Assembly: GCA_038373865.1 (NCBI GenBank)
Contig: JAXGGA010001589.1
Span: 62,001-126,000 of the forward strand
Reading direction: 5' to 3'
DNA from: Uloborus plumipes
Lineage: Eukaryota; Arthropoda; Arachnida; Araneae; Uloboridae
DNA: 64,000 nucleotides
Shown here: positions 24,101 to 38,696 of the stretch, in pieces
Numbering within the stretch: position 1 is the first letter of the stretch
Layout: every line of letters begins with the position of its first letter
Made by a program: the position numbers and the translations under genes
The notes under the pieces: model-generated
Told to the model about the DNA's origin: nothing
Database searches by the model: none
The model's input: only the letters and a program-made list of their open reading frames with translations

Positions 24101-27100
24101 GGTATACCGGACATAAGCTTTCTACAGCTGCCAATCATTTAATAATTGATTGAACTACTTAATTTTCTTGAAGTTGTTTCTTGATGTTCTGCTTATGCAA
24201 AATGTATGCAAACATTACTCATTTTCAGATTGGCAGCATTCTCAAATATGGATTAGGAAATTGGGTTGGGCTCTTTTTTACAGCTGTGGATTTTTGTCGC
24301 AACGGCAAACTTTTTTTCTGATTTTTAAAAAATATATAATTTATTATTCATCATTTTAAATGCTTACGTTATGTTTTATTATTGTTTGAAGAACATTTTA
24401 CATTTATGTGTTGTTTCATCTTTTTTTCAGCTGAAATATTAATTCCAAAATATTTGTCCATAATATTAGACATGCCATAACTCTTTTAATTGTTCACCTA
24501 CAAATTTGAAAAAAAAAAACTTATGAGACACTCTTAGCCATATTACACTATCTGCCAAATAAAAACATTTTTGGTTAACAATTTCATTATTCCAACTGAA
24601 GGAGTAAATTAGAGGTTATGCATTAAACTAAACAGGTCTTGAGGCATTAATTTCAGCTTTGAGAACCAAAAGTTTATACACTATATAATCTCAAATTTAG
24701 GTCATTCACATCCATTTTGATTGTTTTGAAACTATTTAATTTATAACTCAACTTTTCAACAACCTATATCAAATACTAGTCCGACTCTTTAGATTACAAA
24801 ATACATGTGAACTACCTAGCTCGATTAATTTTAAAAATTTGAATTTCTTATGGGTGGGCTCAAATCAAATAAGAGGAAAACTACAAAAAATAATATCCTT
24901 TGTTTTGATATCAGCAAAAATATGTGTTCATGTTGCTCATGCATATGCATACTAAACTGAATGCTTTTAGTGCTACTTACATAGCCCAAGCCTTTGCAGG
25001 CAACGTAAAGAGCAAATAGATGTCTGTCAATGCCTTTCCCATTCATAGCATCTCTATACAAGTTTTGGTGTTTTGCTGCAGCTTTCTGAAGGAGTTTCTT
25101 TCTGGTTTCCTTTTCTGTGTTGTTCTGCATCATACTTCTAAAATAAAAATATTTTCATGAGTAAATTAAGGAGTAATTCATGCAGTTTTATATTTGTCAT
25201 GAAAGTTAAGGCTATATTTTGGTTATTGAATTATTAATAACAAGTATATGGGTCGTCAATAGAGCCTATATTATATGCAAATGCATACCTAATTGCATAT
25301 ATTTGCTTTTTTCGACATTATAACTACACAAAAACATGTTTCAAAATGCTTTTCACTCATATTAAAAAAAAATCATAAAAGATTTAAGAATATAGAGATT
25401 AAGGAAATACCATTACGTTCCTTATTATCAAGAACAAATAGGGTTACCTGTGGGTTTTTTTATGTCCTCCAACTATTTCTTCTTACTATTAACCACTTGT
25501 GTGTTTATTGAGATAAGAAAACTTTTATTTGCTTTCATATTTTTGAAAATTTAGTGCATATTTTAGGAATTTAAGTGTATGTTTTGATAACTTTACTGTG
25601 CATATAATCTGAGCTCTAGTCATCACAAAACTTTACTTATATATCTGTCATACAAATACTTCAAAAACTAACTGTAATAGTGATAATAATGAAAAATACC
25701 ACAAGGAAAAGAAAGCCTCCTTAATCGAGTTAGAGGGGGAAAAAAATGTTTTACAAGCAAAAGTAAGAAAGAGATTCTGTACATTTAAGAGTTGCGGTTT
25801 GAGAGCACTTTTTATTGCTATTTAAGTTCATGAGAACAGTTAACAACAGGACGACAATTTTCTTATGCTGCTCATAAGTTAAAATTTAACTTATTCTCAT
25901 ACTTTTTCAAAATGTCATACATCAATCAGAAAATTAAATGAAATTTTGGACATTAATGTACTTACAGAACAAATTCTTTAGCTTCTATAGTGCACGATCT
26001 TACAGTTTCTGTTCTCCCTCCTTGATAAAGCCGGGTCATTGATGCCTCATATGTTTGTACAAACTTTCCAGCATCTTTGTAGTAAGCTAATTGCAGAGCT
26101 AGTTGAACGAATGCATCAGGCGATACCTAAATTTAAGATACATTGTTACAAACATTACATATATTAAACAATTTCATTAACATTTTTTATTTTTACATAG
26201 AAAAAAAATTTTAAACCAAATGAAATGAAACTAAACAATATAATGTTATTATGCTTGTAAATTATCAAACAGATAAATTTATTTCAAACCAAAAGAGTGC
26301 ATGAATGTATGCAATTTGGGGAGGGGGGGGGGGGATTATTTTAATTGTGGACTACTTTGTAAATTTTTAAAAAGGAAAAAAAATCCAAACTAATCAATGG
26401 AAAGCATTAGTAAACTTGTGAAACTCTGCTAAAAACAATGTTGCTGAAATTTAGAATTAATTGTTTACTTTTGAAACAAAACAACACATTAAATAAGACT
26501 AAAAGTTTCATTAAAAATGAAAAGTAATCCATTAAGTAATTGCATTCCACAATTAAAAAGTGAAATAACAAACCACAAATAAATACACTAAATCAATAAA
26601 AAGCAGAAAAAAAGTTTGATTAAAATAAAAAATTAAAGTAGAAAAATCAAATATAGTAACAGTAATGTTCTGTAATGGGAATTTTTTTGCTCACTTGGTA
26701 TGTTCCAAGTTATGATGATGTCTCTGCATTTTTAAATAAAAAGAAGCCTAAACTTAAATGTAGAAATAAATATTCTTTAATGATCAGCAGGCTAAAATGT
26801 TCTTTCAGCACTTTATCAATACTTTCAAGAAGTTCCATTTGAGGCAATGTTTGACCAAGGTATTGAAGACGAAGAGGGAAAAGAACTCTCTTCGGAAAAT
26901 GTTTGGATATTGAAGTCTTAAAAGTGCAATTAAATTACACGTTGTAAAAGCGAAACTTTAAGATCTCTTTGGACTCTTTAAGGGGGGGTCATGAGCCTTC
27001 TTTGAATTCATGCTTGGCGGATATACGTGCCTCGACTTCCTACCCTAAACCCGCCACTGAGAGGCACTCTATTCTTTAATTTCACCACTGGTAAGGAGAT

Positions 27101-30100
27101 TGAAAATTACGTGCCCCTTCTAGTTCGGCCGGCTTGGACTTCAACCTCTTTCCGAATTTTTTTTTTTTTTGTTCAGCTGAAAGCTTGGAAATTATTTGTG
27201 AAAAAACTAAAACCAAAAATGATTGCACTTTATTTTAAATTTCTTGCTGGGAGAAATACTCACTCTTTATTTTAAATTTCTTGCCGGGGAGGAATGATTA
27301 TACTTTATTTTAAATTTATTGAGCGTAGCGTTATTTTGTTTTCAAGTGCTTGAAAGTGACTTTCATTTCTACATTGAAGTGCCCTTTGGCATTGTCTTTC
27401 AGTTTTTAATTTTCAGTCATGCAGCAATTCATAATAATTCTAATGCTTTAATCTAACATATAGAGTAGAAGAAAAAACTAACCCTAAAGCTTTTGTCAAA
27501 CAATCCATAAATCTTAATTCAGATAAGTTAATTTGTTTCTTTTATTCATTCCCATTAGACGTCCACAAGAGTGCCCGACTTTACAAGAGTGAACGGCGGG
27601 AGGTCACAGATTTTTTTTTCGACAAATTTTGTCTGACAATTCAGCCAATTCAAGGATCGGATATGATGAAAATACTAAAAATTTCAAATGCCCAAATGTC
27701 CCTTTTCATAATACTTACTATGTGTGCAGTCCCGTATTTTATCATTAATCAAAATTCGGAGTTTAATAACAAACCGAAAGATAAATTTGGAACCTTAATT
27801 CCATTGGAGGAAATACTGCAGTATCTGACAGTGCAGAAAAGGAAGACTTTAGAAACAATAAAAGAATCTATTTTTAACAGTTAACTAGTTAAAATCAATG
27901 TTGGTTTGCAAGGCACTTTTGATAATAAATTATTCTTGAAAACTTTAAACAAAGTTAGAAATAATGCATGTTTAACTAACTTTGAAACAGTTTCACTTAG
28001 CTTTGAAAAAGTTGAATACTTTCAAATGTAAAAAAAATTAGAAATTAGTCATATTGCAGACCAATAGGCACTGATATCTATTATGTCTGTGAATAAAACT
28101 GAATTTTTTTATTTAAAAAATCTTTGAATTTAATTACTTATACAAACACTTACTTTGCACTTTTTGATGACACCTTTGCCCCATTTATTATGATCCAAAA
28201 TTTTTAAATCCAAATCATCGTTACTCTAAGGGAAGAAGAAACTATTAGAGAACATGTAAAGGGTAAGGAAATTTTATGTTAAACAAACTGCACATAAACT
28301 TTCCGTAAGAAGAATGTGAAAGACATAGCAAGACGTTGACAGTTTGAAAAATAAAGTTGAAGAAATTCAAGGTAATACAATCAATGAATTAGCAAAAATA
28401 ATTGCTTGTACATGTTTAGGTTTGCAAGGAATCTCACACCTTATGTAGAGTCAAAGAAAACTGATACAAAGTTGAAAATTCAGGAAATTTTTTAGGTAAA
28501 TATTACAGCAAATTGGAGTGTTTACAGTACAAAGAAAATTTAACTGGAAAATGTAAATGGTTGCAGTGCCAGTTTACACACCATGTGACTTACGGTGTGA
28601 AGCACATAATTTGCTTTTTATCTTATATCCCATTCAGTGTAGAAATTAGAGCGTCATTCTTTAAATGCAGGTTCGAGTCTCACTACTAAGTTTCTTTTTA
28701 ATCAGTGCAACTATAATGTGCTCTTGTATTCCCTTGCCGCAACATTTTACAGGACAAAATTAGAAAGAAAAATTTATTACCGCACAATTTTTCATTTTTG
28801 CACTGCAGAAAATGGTTCCTTATCCATACAGTAGAAGACTGTTATTCAGCACACATTGGGACCAGAGGTTTTTCGTTACATAGATTTTGGCGCGATATAG
28901 ATCATTTAACAAATTTAGAAAATAACATATTGATGCAAATCAGAATAAGTTTTAACTGCAGTAAGTACTGAAGTCCAATGTATGCAATTTAACATATAAT
29001 CATTTGTAAATAAATATAATTCATAATGAAAAGAAAGTTCATTATTCTACACTTTTATTAACTTCTTGGTTTGCATTATAACAAGATCAATGTTACCAGG
29101 TTTTTAATATGAATACTAATTATCATTTAAAATGTTTGAATTAAGGTGGAAATATGAAAAACTGTTCCAAAATTTACCAGAGAAAATCAATCCAATTTGG
29201 CAAAGATGTTACATTTGCAAGGAAGAAAAGGATTTTTTTTAACTGAAGAGCTTATTTCTCACTTTTGAAGGATTGTGTGTTTTGAGGAGAATTGCATTTT
29301 ATAGGTTGGCGTTAAAAAGGTATAATACTACTAACTACAATAGTACAAAAATAATTACACAAATTAGAATTCTTATTTTGTAGGAAAAAATGAACACAAG
29401 GATTAGTTAAAACTACTTACGGATCTTGCAAAAGTGACGGCTTCTTCAATACAGGAGGTCAAATCTGGTGTCATCTCCCAAATTAATCTCTGTGGTTGCT
29501 TAATTTTTGCTTGCTTGAAAGATCGGCTGAATGGCATACAGTACCCATTTTCATCAAATAATTTTTCAAGAACCCTACGATCGATTCACAAAATTAATAG
29601 TGATTAACTACATTAAAATTTTATCATGGACATAATAGTTAGAATGATAAAACAGTTTTTTATTTTCTTTATAAATTTCAATATTTATTCGCCTATTAGA
29701 GAAAGGTAACAAACAATTTTTTAAAAAGGAAACAAAGTGAAGTATTGCTAAGTATTCATAGAAATAAATAAGACATTCATAACAAACAATGACAAATAAG
29801 TTTCTCATACACAATTCCAAATAGCTTGACAAAAAGAAAACAGCACATAATTCTTCTTGAGAAAAACATTAAAAATGCAAAATATGGGCACTTGAAATGT
29901 CTTTTTAATTACATTTATCCCTGCACTTGCAGGTGTGTAAGAGGTTAAAAAGTGGTTGAGTGTTAAAGTAATTCAAAGTATACTTAAACCAGATTGAACG
30001 CTAGGTAGTGTATCAGATTTCGTAGGAGGGCAAGACATAAGAATCAAATGAATCAGTTAACTTTTTCATCTTTATAATCAATGTGTAAAACAAATTCATA

Positions 30101-33100
30101 TAATATATAATAATGTTTACTCCTTTATTGACCAGCGGACATTCCAAATATATTTTTAAAAGAATTTATGTAATATTTAATGATTTACAATGTTATTTTG
30201 TTATTGAAATCTTGGGTCAAAATTATTATAACTTTAAAAGAGAACTTGACTTTGTACTTTGTCTTTATAAATCTTTGTTGCTGGCAAAATTAATTAGTGC
30301 AGGCAAAAATGACCTCCCACTCCTAAACAACAGCACATACTATTGGTGGAAAGTTCTTTCTCTCACATACCTATTAGCAAGAAACATGTTTCTACATTGA
30401 AAACCTGAAAGAGAACAAATACAGGGTTCTCTCAGTACAGCTACAAATGTTTAAGTGTTTTCAGAACAGGCACACCCTGACTCCCCCTACCCCCAACCCA
30501 GTTGCATCCCTGACAAAAAATTTTTAGTTATAATATAGTTCATGTCTTTATATTTTACCACACCTGCATAGGCAAATTTATGGGGGTGCCAGTGGGTGCA
30601 CTGCACCCACATTTTTGGGTGGATTTTGAAGAAACTTAAAATTAAATGTATTTCATTTGGAAATATAGTTTGGAAAATAAATTTTGTTTCTGCAATCCAA
30701 TTTCATTTACTTGAAAGCACCCCCTCCCCCCCCCCTTAAAAATACTAATATTCAGTTTATTGTGTGACCTGTAGACCACTACACATCACCAGTACGAGAA
30801 AAATATGACTGTGATGTGTGTTAAGAGTAAAAATATGTATATCAATTTGAAAAAAAATTAAATAAATACATACATACATTGAATAAACATATTTTTTGCT
30901 TAAAACAAAGTTTTTTTTAAAAACATAACTATTGCAATGTACTTGATCAAAAACTATATAAACCCCTGAATTGCTTGACAACATTCTGATAAACAGTGCC
31001 ATAAAGTCTACTCTGAAATCGACAAAAAACACAGCTTTTTCAGGGTAAATTTTCGAAAAATTTTGAAGGAGAGCCCTGGATCCTGTTTGCCGGGGAGAAT
31101 ACCCCCAGACCCCTGGCATTTTTGCATCCCCCGGAATTCACAGCCAAAATCCACCTATGCATACAGGCAACTTTAAAAAAATTACTCACTCTCTAGACAT
31201 TGTGTATTCCCACATATGTGCCATGGCTGGAGCATCAGCAACAGTATGTTCACAATTCATCCCAGTCGCTCCATTGCCAAAAATGATGAGATTCAGGGAT
31301 TTGTCAAACCAAATACTTTTACCGTCACCATGTAAGAGAAACTTGCCTTTCTCCGTCAAATTGGATGGCACATAGTCAGTAAGAGTGACCTTTGAGATAA
31401 AATAATTTTGAGAGTATAGACAATGAAGAATAAATCATTTAATAAGAATGTAAAATACAAATAATAGACCTATAAGCTGAAAAGTAAAAATATGAAAAAC
31501 AATTAAGCACTAAGTTATCCCCCTTAAGCCAGGGTTAAGGCAGAACTACGTACAATATACCATGTTGAATATTTAACTTTAAGTTCTTGATTTGCATATC
31601 TTTTCTCATTTGTTTGAAGTTTTGTTTTGCAGCATTCATTGTATTTAAATAGGCTGGAAGCCATGTTTTTGATAACCTTGAAAACTTGACAGATTGAACT
31701 TGATCACGCACTGGATCATTTATTGGTTATGTATGAGCATTCCTGTTATGCCAAATTTAGCCATTCTTGATAAATGTACATAGTCACAAAAAGTTTTTTA
31801 ATTGACGTAAACTAGTCTTAAGTGCTCTTTTGAAAATGAACAGCTTAACATCTGGTGTAAAAGATAACTAAATTCATAAAGAAATATTGGATGTCCTGAT
31901 CTTCAATGGAACTCACTTGGATAGCACATACTTTTTATACCAAAAGTCTAGTTATGGCATCCATAAACTACAGTTTTGCTCTTATTATGGACTCATTTAA
32001 GGTCTTCAATGTTTTAAAATAGACTATTTAAGCTATCAATATTATTTCAATGGGAAGCAATGCTCAACTGCTAATTAATTTGTTAAATAAAAAGCTGAAA
32101 AGTGTTAACTCAATTAAAACAAGAAAATACTTCAATAGTATCAAAAGAAATCATATAATTTAGTCCTAGATGCATTTTCCTGGAGAGGTCATAAAATAAG
32201 ATTTTTGCTCTTTATATGATTTTAAAATATACTACACTAGTGAATTTAATTCTGGACACTTTGAAATTTTACTGGATTTATCATTAATAATGAATTATTA
32301 GATTTATTTATTTCACTTAAATAATTTATTTATAACTTCTTTAATATGTATGCATTCATTTTATGTGAATATTAAATATATGTCTTTATTTTCAATTATT
32401 AAATGGTAGCATATGTTACAATAAAAGCAGATATAATTTTATTTCTTAATATTAAATCAATATTTAATTATCAATATTAAATCCATTCTTTAGTAAATAT
32501 TTTGTAGGTAAACTATTGCTTTTTTGTCATATTTTGTTCTAGTAAATAAAAATTTTTTTGACAACGATTTTTGTTTATAGTTGGCATTGAAAAATAAAGT
32601 AAAATAAAAATAAAGGTCATATTTACATGAAATGAATACATACACGTTAGAGAAGTTATGAATATGAATAAATAATTTAAGTGAAATAAATAACTATAAC
32701 AACTCATTATACAATGTTAAGTGATAAAATCTTTGAAAAGTGTCCAGAATTAAGTCCACTAGCGTAAACTTTTAAAAATATGAAATGTGGCAAAGATATC
32801 CACACTGACTCAAAGATATACTGAATAACTGTACTGTAAATGTAGCCACAGTTTGCAGGCACAAAAAGAAAAGACATGAGTGCTAATCACGTAAAATGCA
32901 AGTAATAACTAATACATTAAATTATAACTTCAACAAAATTAACACACTATTTCATACACAAAATATGGCCTTCTCAATGAGTCTTCGGCTGTCTCGGTTG
33001 ACTCCGGAACCAAGGTGGTTCTTCCGAACAGTTGCCCATTGAGAGCGTTTCAAAGCCGTCAAAGATGAAATTGATTTCTCAACATCTGAATAAGAAGCTG

Positions 33101-36100
33101 AAAGACAAAATTTTAAATCTGGTCATCGAAATAATTGAAGTTTTTTGCATCTCTTATCGTTGAATCATCTTATTATGCAAAACAAAGAGTCAGAAAAAGA
33201 CATCTTTTAGAGTCAAATCGAATTTATAAGCACAGTTTAAAAGTTAATAACATATTTAGCAGAGTTAAAGTAATTTGAAAAGTCCCAATGTAATGTTTTC
33301 CTGGAAGTCTAATCTAAAATTATAATGAATTCTATTTCAATTTACAAAGTTCAAAATATGTAACACAAAAAAAAGTTGAGGTTTTAAAAATTTAGCATTT
33401 AAATATTAATATTTAGGAAGAAAAATATCTACAAAATTAAAATTCACAAATATACACAATCAGACAAAGTTAGAAAGAAGTCTTGGTATCATGATGACAC
33501 CTGAATTAACTTTCAGAGGTATCAAAACTTAAAATCTAAGGAATATCTTTCCCAATGTGTTACAAAGATATATTATCCTACTTAGTACTGGTAGAAAGGA
33601 TGCAACAACCACATATTATCTATACCTTAACATAGTTAAGTAGCACATACCTAATTGGTTTTCTGCATCCTTTACAATCCAATTCAATTGCTCTTCTAAA
33701 GTTGTGGGTGCTAATATTTGATTCTTTGAATCACAGATGTCTAGTTTGTAATATATTCCTTTCACCTGAACTACAATGTGCTGAAAGTTTAAATTCAACC
33801 TCAGTAAACAATAAAAACTTAACAATTACTGAAAAACACAATAAACATAAATTTTAGTGAGTTATTTGGTTTAGTTGTTTAGATACAGGAAACAAGAACA
33901 CTAATTTGCTTTAACAAAAGAAGACTTTTGAATTGCCTAAGAAACAACAAGACAAAGGAAACTACGCTACAATCACTTACAGCTCCTTAAAACCATTTTC
34001 ATTACATTATTCTGTTTCCATACAATGAAAAAAATCAAGGGCTGTGAAGTCAGAGAAAAAAGAACGACTCCAGCTTTAGAACCTTCAACTCCGACTCTTT
34101 TACCCCAAAATAAGTCTAACTCTAACCGACTTCGCAGCCCAAGCAGGGTTACAAAGAGAAAATGACCAACTCAGACTCTTTAAAGTCTAAAGCCTTTGAC
34201 TTCTGACTCTGAATCCTTTATGATATCAGTCTGACTCTGACTTTAACCTTGCAGTCCCAGCAGAGTTGCAAAGAGATAGTGAACAACTCTGACTCCTTAG
34301 ATCTTTAAAACCTTTAACTCCCGACTTCAACTCTTTTATCTTAAAATCAGTCTGACTTCAACACTAAAGCCCTAGAAAAATTATACATAGCGAACGCTAA
34401 AGCACATTTGCGGTTTTCTGAGCCAATTTATGCCTTATTATTGTAGGGTTATGTAATCCCACAGCTTGAATATTCCTTAGGCTAAGTGCTGCAGCTAATA
34501 GCTCAGCACAAGATAAAAATGTTTGTAGATTGACATATACCATACAATGGTAAAGACTTTTGCCATGAAATGAAACATGGAAGAATAATTTAATTTATCA
34601 TTTATTAATACATATCTTTTGGGTCATCTCACTAGCTAATTTGTGTGTGAAAAAAAAGTTTCATGTTAATAGCTGGATGTATTCAATATACATATCACCT
34701 TATTTCTCTTCAACAATATTAGCAAAAATAAACTACCGTAAAATCCCAAAAGTAACCCCCCCCCCCCTATTCGTCTAAATAGAAATTTATCTTAAATCCT
34801 TAATATACTTAATCTTAAATCTCGATTATAACCCTCCCCCCTCCCCTCCTGAAATGTATCAGTTTGGTTTTGAAATGGAGGGGAGTTACTTTCGGGATTT
34901 TACAGTAACACTTTTAATTCATTCTATTTAGAACAGTTAAAAGTTGACTGTTAACTTTTATTCAAAATTAAATTTTGATTTTTTTTTGTTCAAGCTCTGT
35001 TTATACAAAATAAAATGTTTTATCTAGTTGTAAGAATGCCATAATGTCACCATTTAATAACCAAGCAATAAGGATAGCATGGTACTTGAAGCACCGGAAA
35101 GCTGCTAAGCATGTCTTAGGATATTTTGCTAACAGGAGATCGAGATTATTTCTCTTTATAATTAGACTAAATTTTCATAATAGAAGATTTTATCGAAATT
35201 GTAATTGTTACTTATGGCTTAGTAAAACATAAATAAAATAAAGCATCTTATAAAAAAGAAACAGAAAATTGTCACATAACATGATATAGATTTTCTAAAA
35301 ATATAGGGAAAAAAATTACTTTTGTATCTTCACAATGTAAGATCTTGTCAGTGTTTTCTCCGGGAATTCTAAATTTAAAATAACGATTAAAATATTTGAT
35401 ATATGAACAGAAATATACTTGTAAGTTAGCAACTTTAAGCTGCTAAAATATAACTCAATAAAAAACTTTGAACAGTACAAGAAACTTTTTTAAATTTGAC
35501 ACATAATTAACAGTTTTGAGCATAAATAAGCAAAGATTCAATGTTTCATAAGGAAACAATGTAAGAAATGAGCAAAAGAATGGAAATGTGTAGATTAATT
35601 CTAAGAAGATATAGGTATATTTTGCTCTTTGAATACAAAAATATCTTTCAAAGAACATGAAATCTGTCTACTATCTAACAGTCATACTTTTATTACTATT
35701 AGAGTTGCAAGAGATGAGAGTGAGGCTCAAAAGAGCAAACAAATGTAGAAAAACTTACAAACCGTGAAAAAAACTACTTTTAAAACTTCAGTAAAAATGC
35801 AAGCTGTGAATCTTTATTATAATTTAGTAATGGATGAAAAATCAAAACCTTAAAATCAATCGATTTCCCACACAAAATCATCTAGCTTGATGCATGAGAA
35901 GAAAAAGGAATGAAAAATGAAAACACATATTTTGGAAGATCAAAAAAAATGTGTAAAAAGTTGGATTAACATAAATGGAATAGAAAAATATTTATGCAGT
36001 AAATATTTTTACAAATTAAAATTGACAATAAAAAACAGCACCAGAGCAAATAGCAGTACTATAAATCATAGCATAATTGTTAAACACAAATCTGAGTAAC

Positions 36101-38661
36101 AAGCAACAGCAAAGAAAATCTTGGTAGTTCTGAAGACTTATTGGCATGACTTGACTTATACATCTTCAAAATTAAGTTCAGTACCATAACCAACTCAATC
36201 CATTTTTTGAACTTTTACAAGAGAAACAAAAAACATTTCATTCTACCCAGTTCTTTATTCTAAACGAATTTTGATCATTTAAATAGAATTGGGTTGGTAA
36301 AGTAATTTACTACAATAATGTTATTGATGTGACCTGTATGTTTTTACAGCCACCACATCATAGGAGTATGGATTGAGTCGGATTTAATGAAAATCAGTTT
36401 CTACCAGCGAATTTTGTCCTCAATGAGAAGAATTCTTAGCGAATCACTTTGTGGCGTAATAGTACAGGCAAAAAGAATTAAATTGTGAAAGAAGCACTTT
36501 TGAAAACTTAAGGTTTGCTCTGTTTTAATACGACATAAGAGTCAAATATATACTTCAAGTTACTCATCACCAGTTTCACAAGGAAGTAAAAGAAAAAGCA
36601 AGTATTTAAAACACATACTTACCTGACAGTGCTGAATAAACGTTCATATTGTGCCATGCAAATAGGAATGGTGTTTCTTACTACTAGTGGCTCCAACTCT
36701 TCACGATCAACCAATCGTTTGAAAACAAGAATATTGTAAATCAAAGAAGCTGCACTGAAAAGTATGAAGTATGAAGATTGAAAAGGTTTGTACTTTTAAT
36801 AAATACAAAATAATTACAATTCATTTCAATAAAAATATGCAAAGTTAAAACACTAGCTAACATCAGTCGCACAGAAAAAATATATTTTTGGAGTGGGATA
36901 TAGTTAGCTTTAGTCCTCTTCTATGGTAAAAAAAAGAAAAAATTTGAGTTTTATAGGTACATATATCCGCCAAATCTACACCTTTGTATACGCCACCGGT
37001 TAGCATACAGCTATGATATGAGACATTAAAATATCATTAACTTGGTTATTTTGAAATATTTTAATGCTTATGCTTGTTAGTCAATTTTTATACAACTCAA
37101 TAAACAAAAGCTTGAAACACATGATCAAGATCACAAAAGAACTGTAATGCGATGTAACAATTCATAGCTTCATGTTGAAAAATTTAAATTTTATCCAGTA
37201 AAACTACCAAATAAAGTGAATAGATTAAATGCATTAACAAATTGTCTCAAGAAGAAGCCCTATATCTAAAAAATGCTAGTTCCAAAATAAGTACATTTTC
37301 ATAACTGTATAATATCATAATCATTGTTTATCTTACCGAGAAACAGGCTTATTTGTAGGTGCCCAATAACACTGATCACAACAATAATAATTACTATTAT
37401 TTGGGAGTGGACCACGGCTCATTAGATAAGCATATTTCTCCCTGCAAAAGAAGGGAAAAATGAATCTCAGACAATCCCAACTGTTTGCAGCAATTTACTA
37501 TATTCATATTCCAGAAATGCAAAATATGTATGCTGTTTTCAATGGGTTTGATACCTTATACTGCAATAATAACTGAAGTCAAACTTTTTTGCCTTACAAG
37601 CTAATTTAAAAAAAAAAAAGAAAAAAAAATAGTAACACACATAAAAACATATTATAAATAAACAAACATCCTGCAATTAAAATACACACACACATACACA
37701 CACATATATATATACCTTAGTTATTAGTACAAAAGACATGCTGATTTCATAATATAATATGGCTGAAATTCATACATGATTAATAGTATGTAATGGAATA
37801 AATGAATATCTACCAAAAAGGCATTTTGTTTGTAAGTATCCAATGAAATGATTAAATTTATATTGCATAAATAAGTGATAAGATTAGTATATCACAATAT
37901 ATATAGGATTTAGTATAAGAGCACAAGCTACAACGGCAGAACAGGGTCTTCCATGGCATTGCCTTTTCAGTATAAAAATACAACAGAGCAGTGTTCATAT
38001 GAGTGAAGATGAATATGTATGGAAAATTGAATGATTTACAAGCTTGAAAAAAAAATTTGAATCTTACCACCAATCACTGACATAATTTTGGCAAAACCAT
38101 GACTTCAGGTACAAAAGATTTTGTAACTTATGTGCAAGAGTTGTCTCAAACTCCTAGAGACAGAGAACAAAATAGAAAATTAAAAACATTCAATATCGCT
38201 AAAAACTTTTTTCTTTACAACAATTTACTCAATAAATTGAAAATATGAAAATAGTGCCAAAATCTAGATAAACTTATAAAATAAATCAATAAATGTCTTC
38301 ATTAAAAATAAATTGAATTGAAAATATTGATTTTTTTATTAAGTACTTAAAATTAAAATTCATCAAGATCATTTTTCCTTGCCATTGAAGTATAATAATG
38401 ATATGTTTATCACTAATGAACAGTATAATTAATATTGCAGATTCAAAACACACTAAAACCTGGTTTTGTGTGGGAGCATAAGAAATGTTGGAACAGTTAA
38501 AAACATTTTTTTTTTCAATTTTCATGCCTAGCAAAAAATAAACTATTTGCAAAATATCAAGACAAATATAGAGATAAATACAGGGTATCTGCTCAACCTG
38601 GACTTTTCAATTCCATGACTTTCCCTGACTTTCCATGACTTTTGCAAACTATTTTCCATGA

Positions 38662-38696
<35 letters not shown>

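Noticed and set aside
28640..28690. Possible tRNA-like B box (GGTTCGAGTCTC) in CPT1 intron 12
   Set aside because: No A box at the right distance and no cloverleaf could be drawn; probably chance or a very old tRNA-derived repeat.
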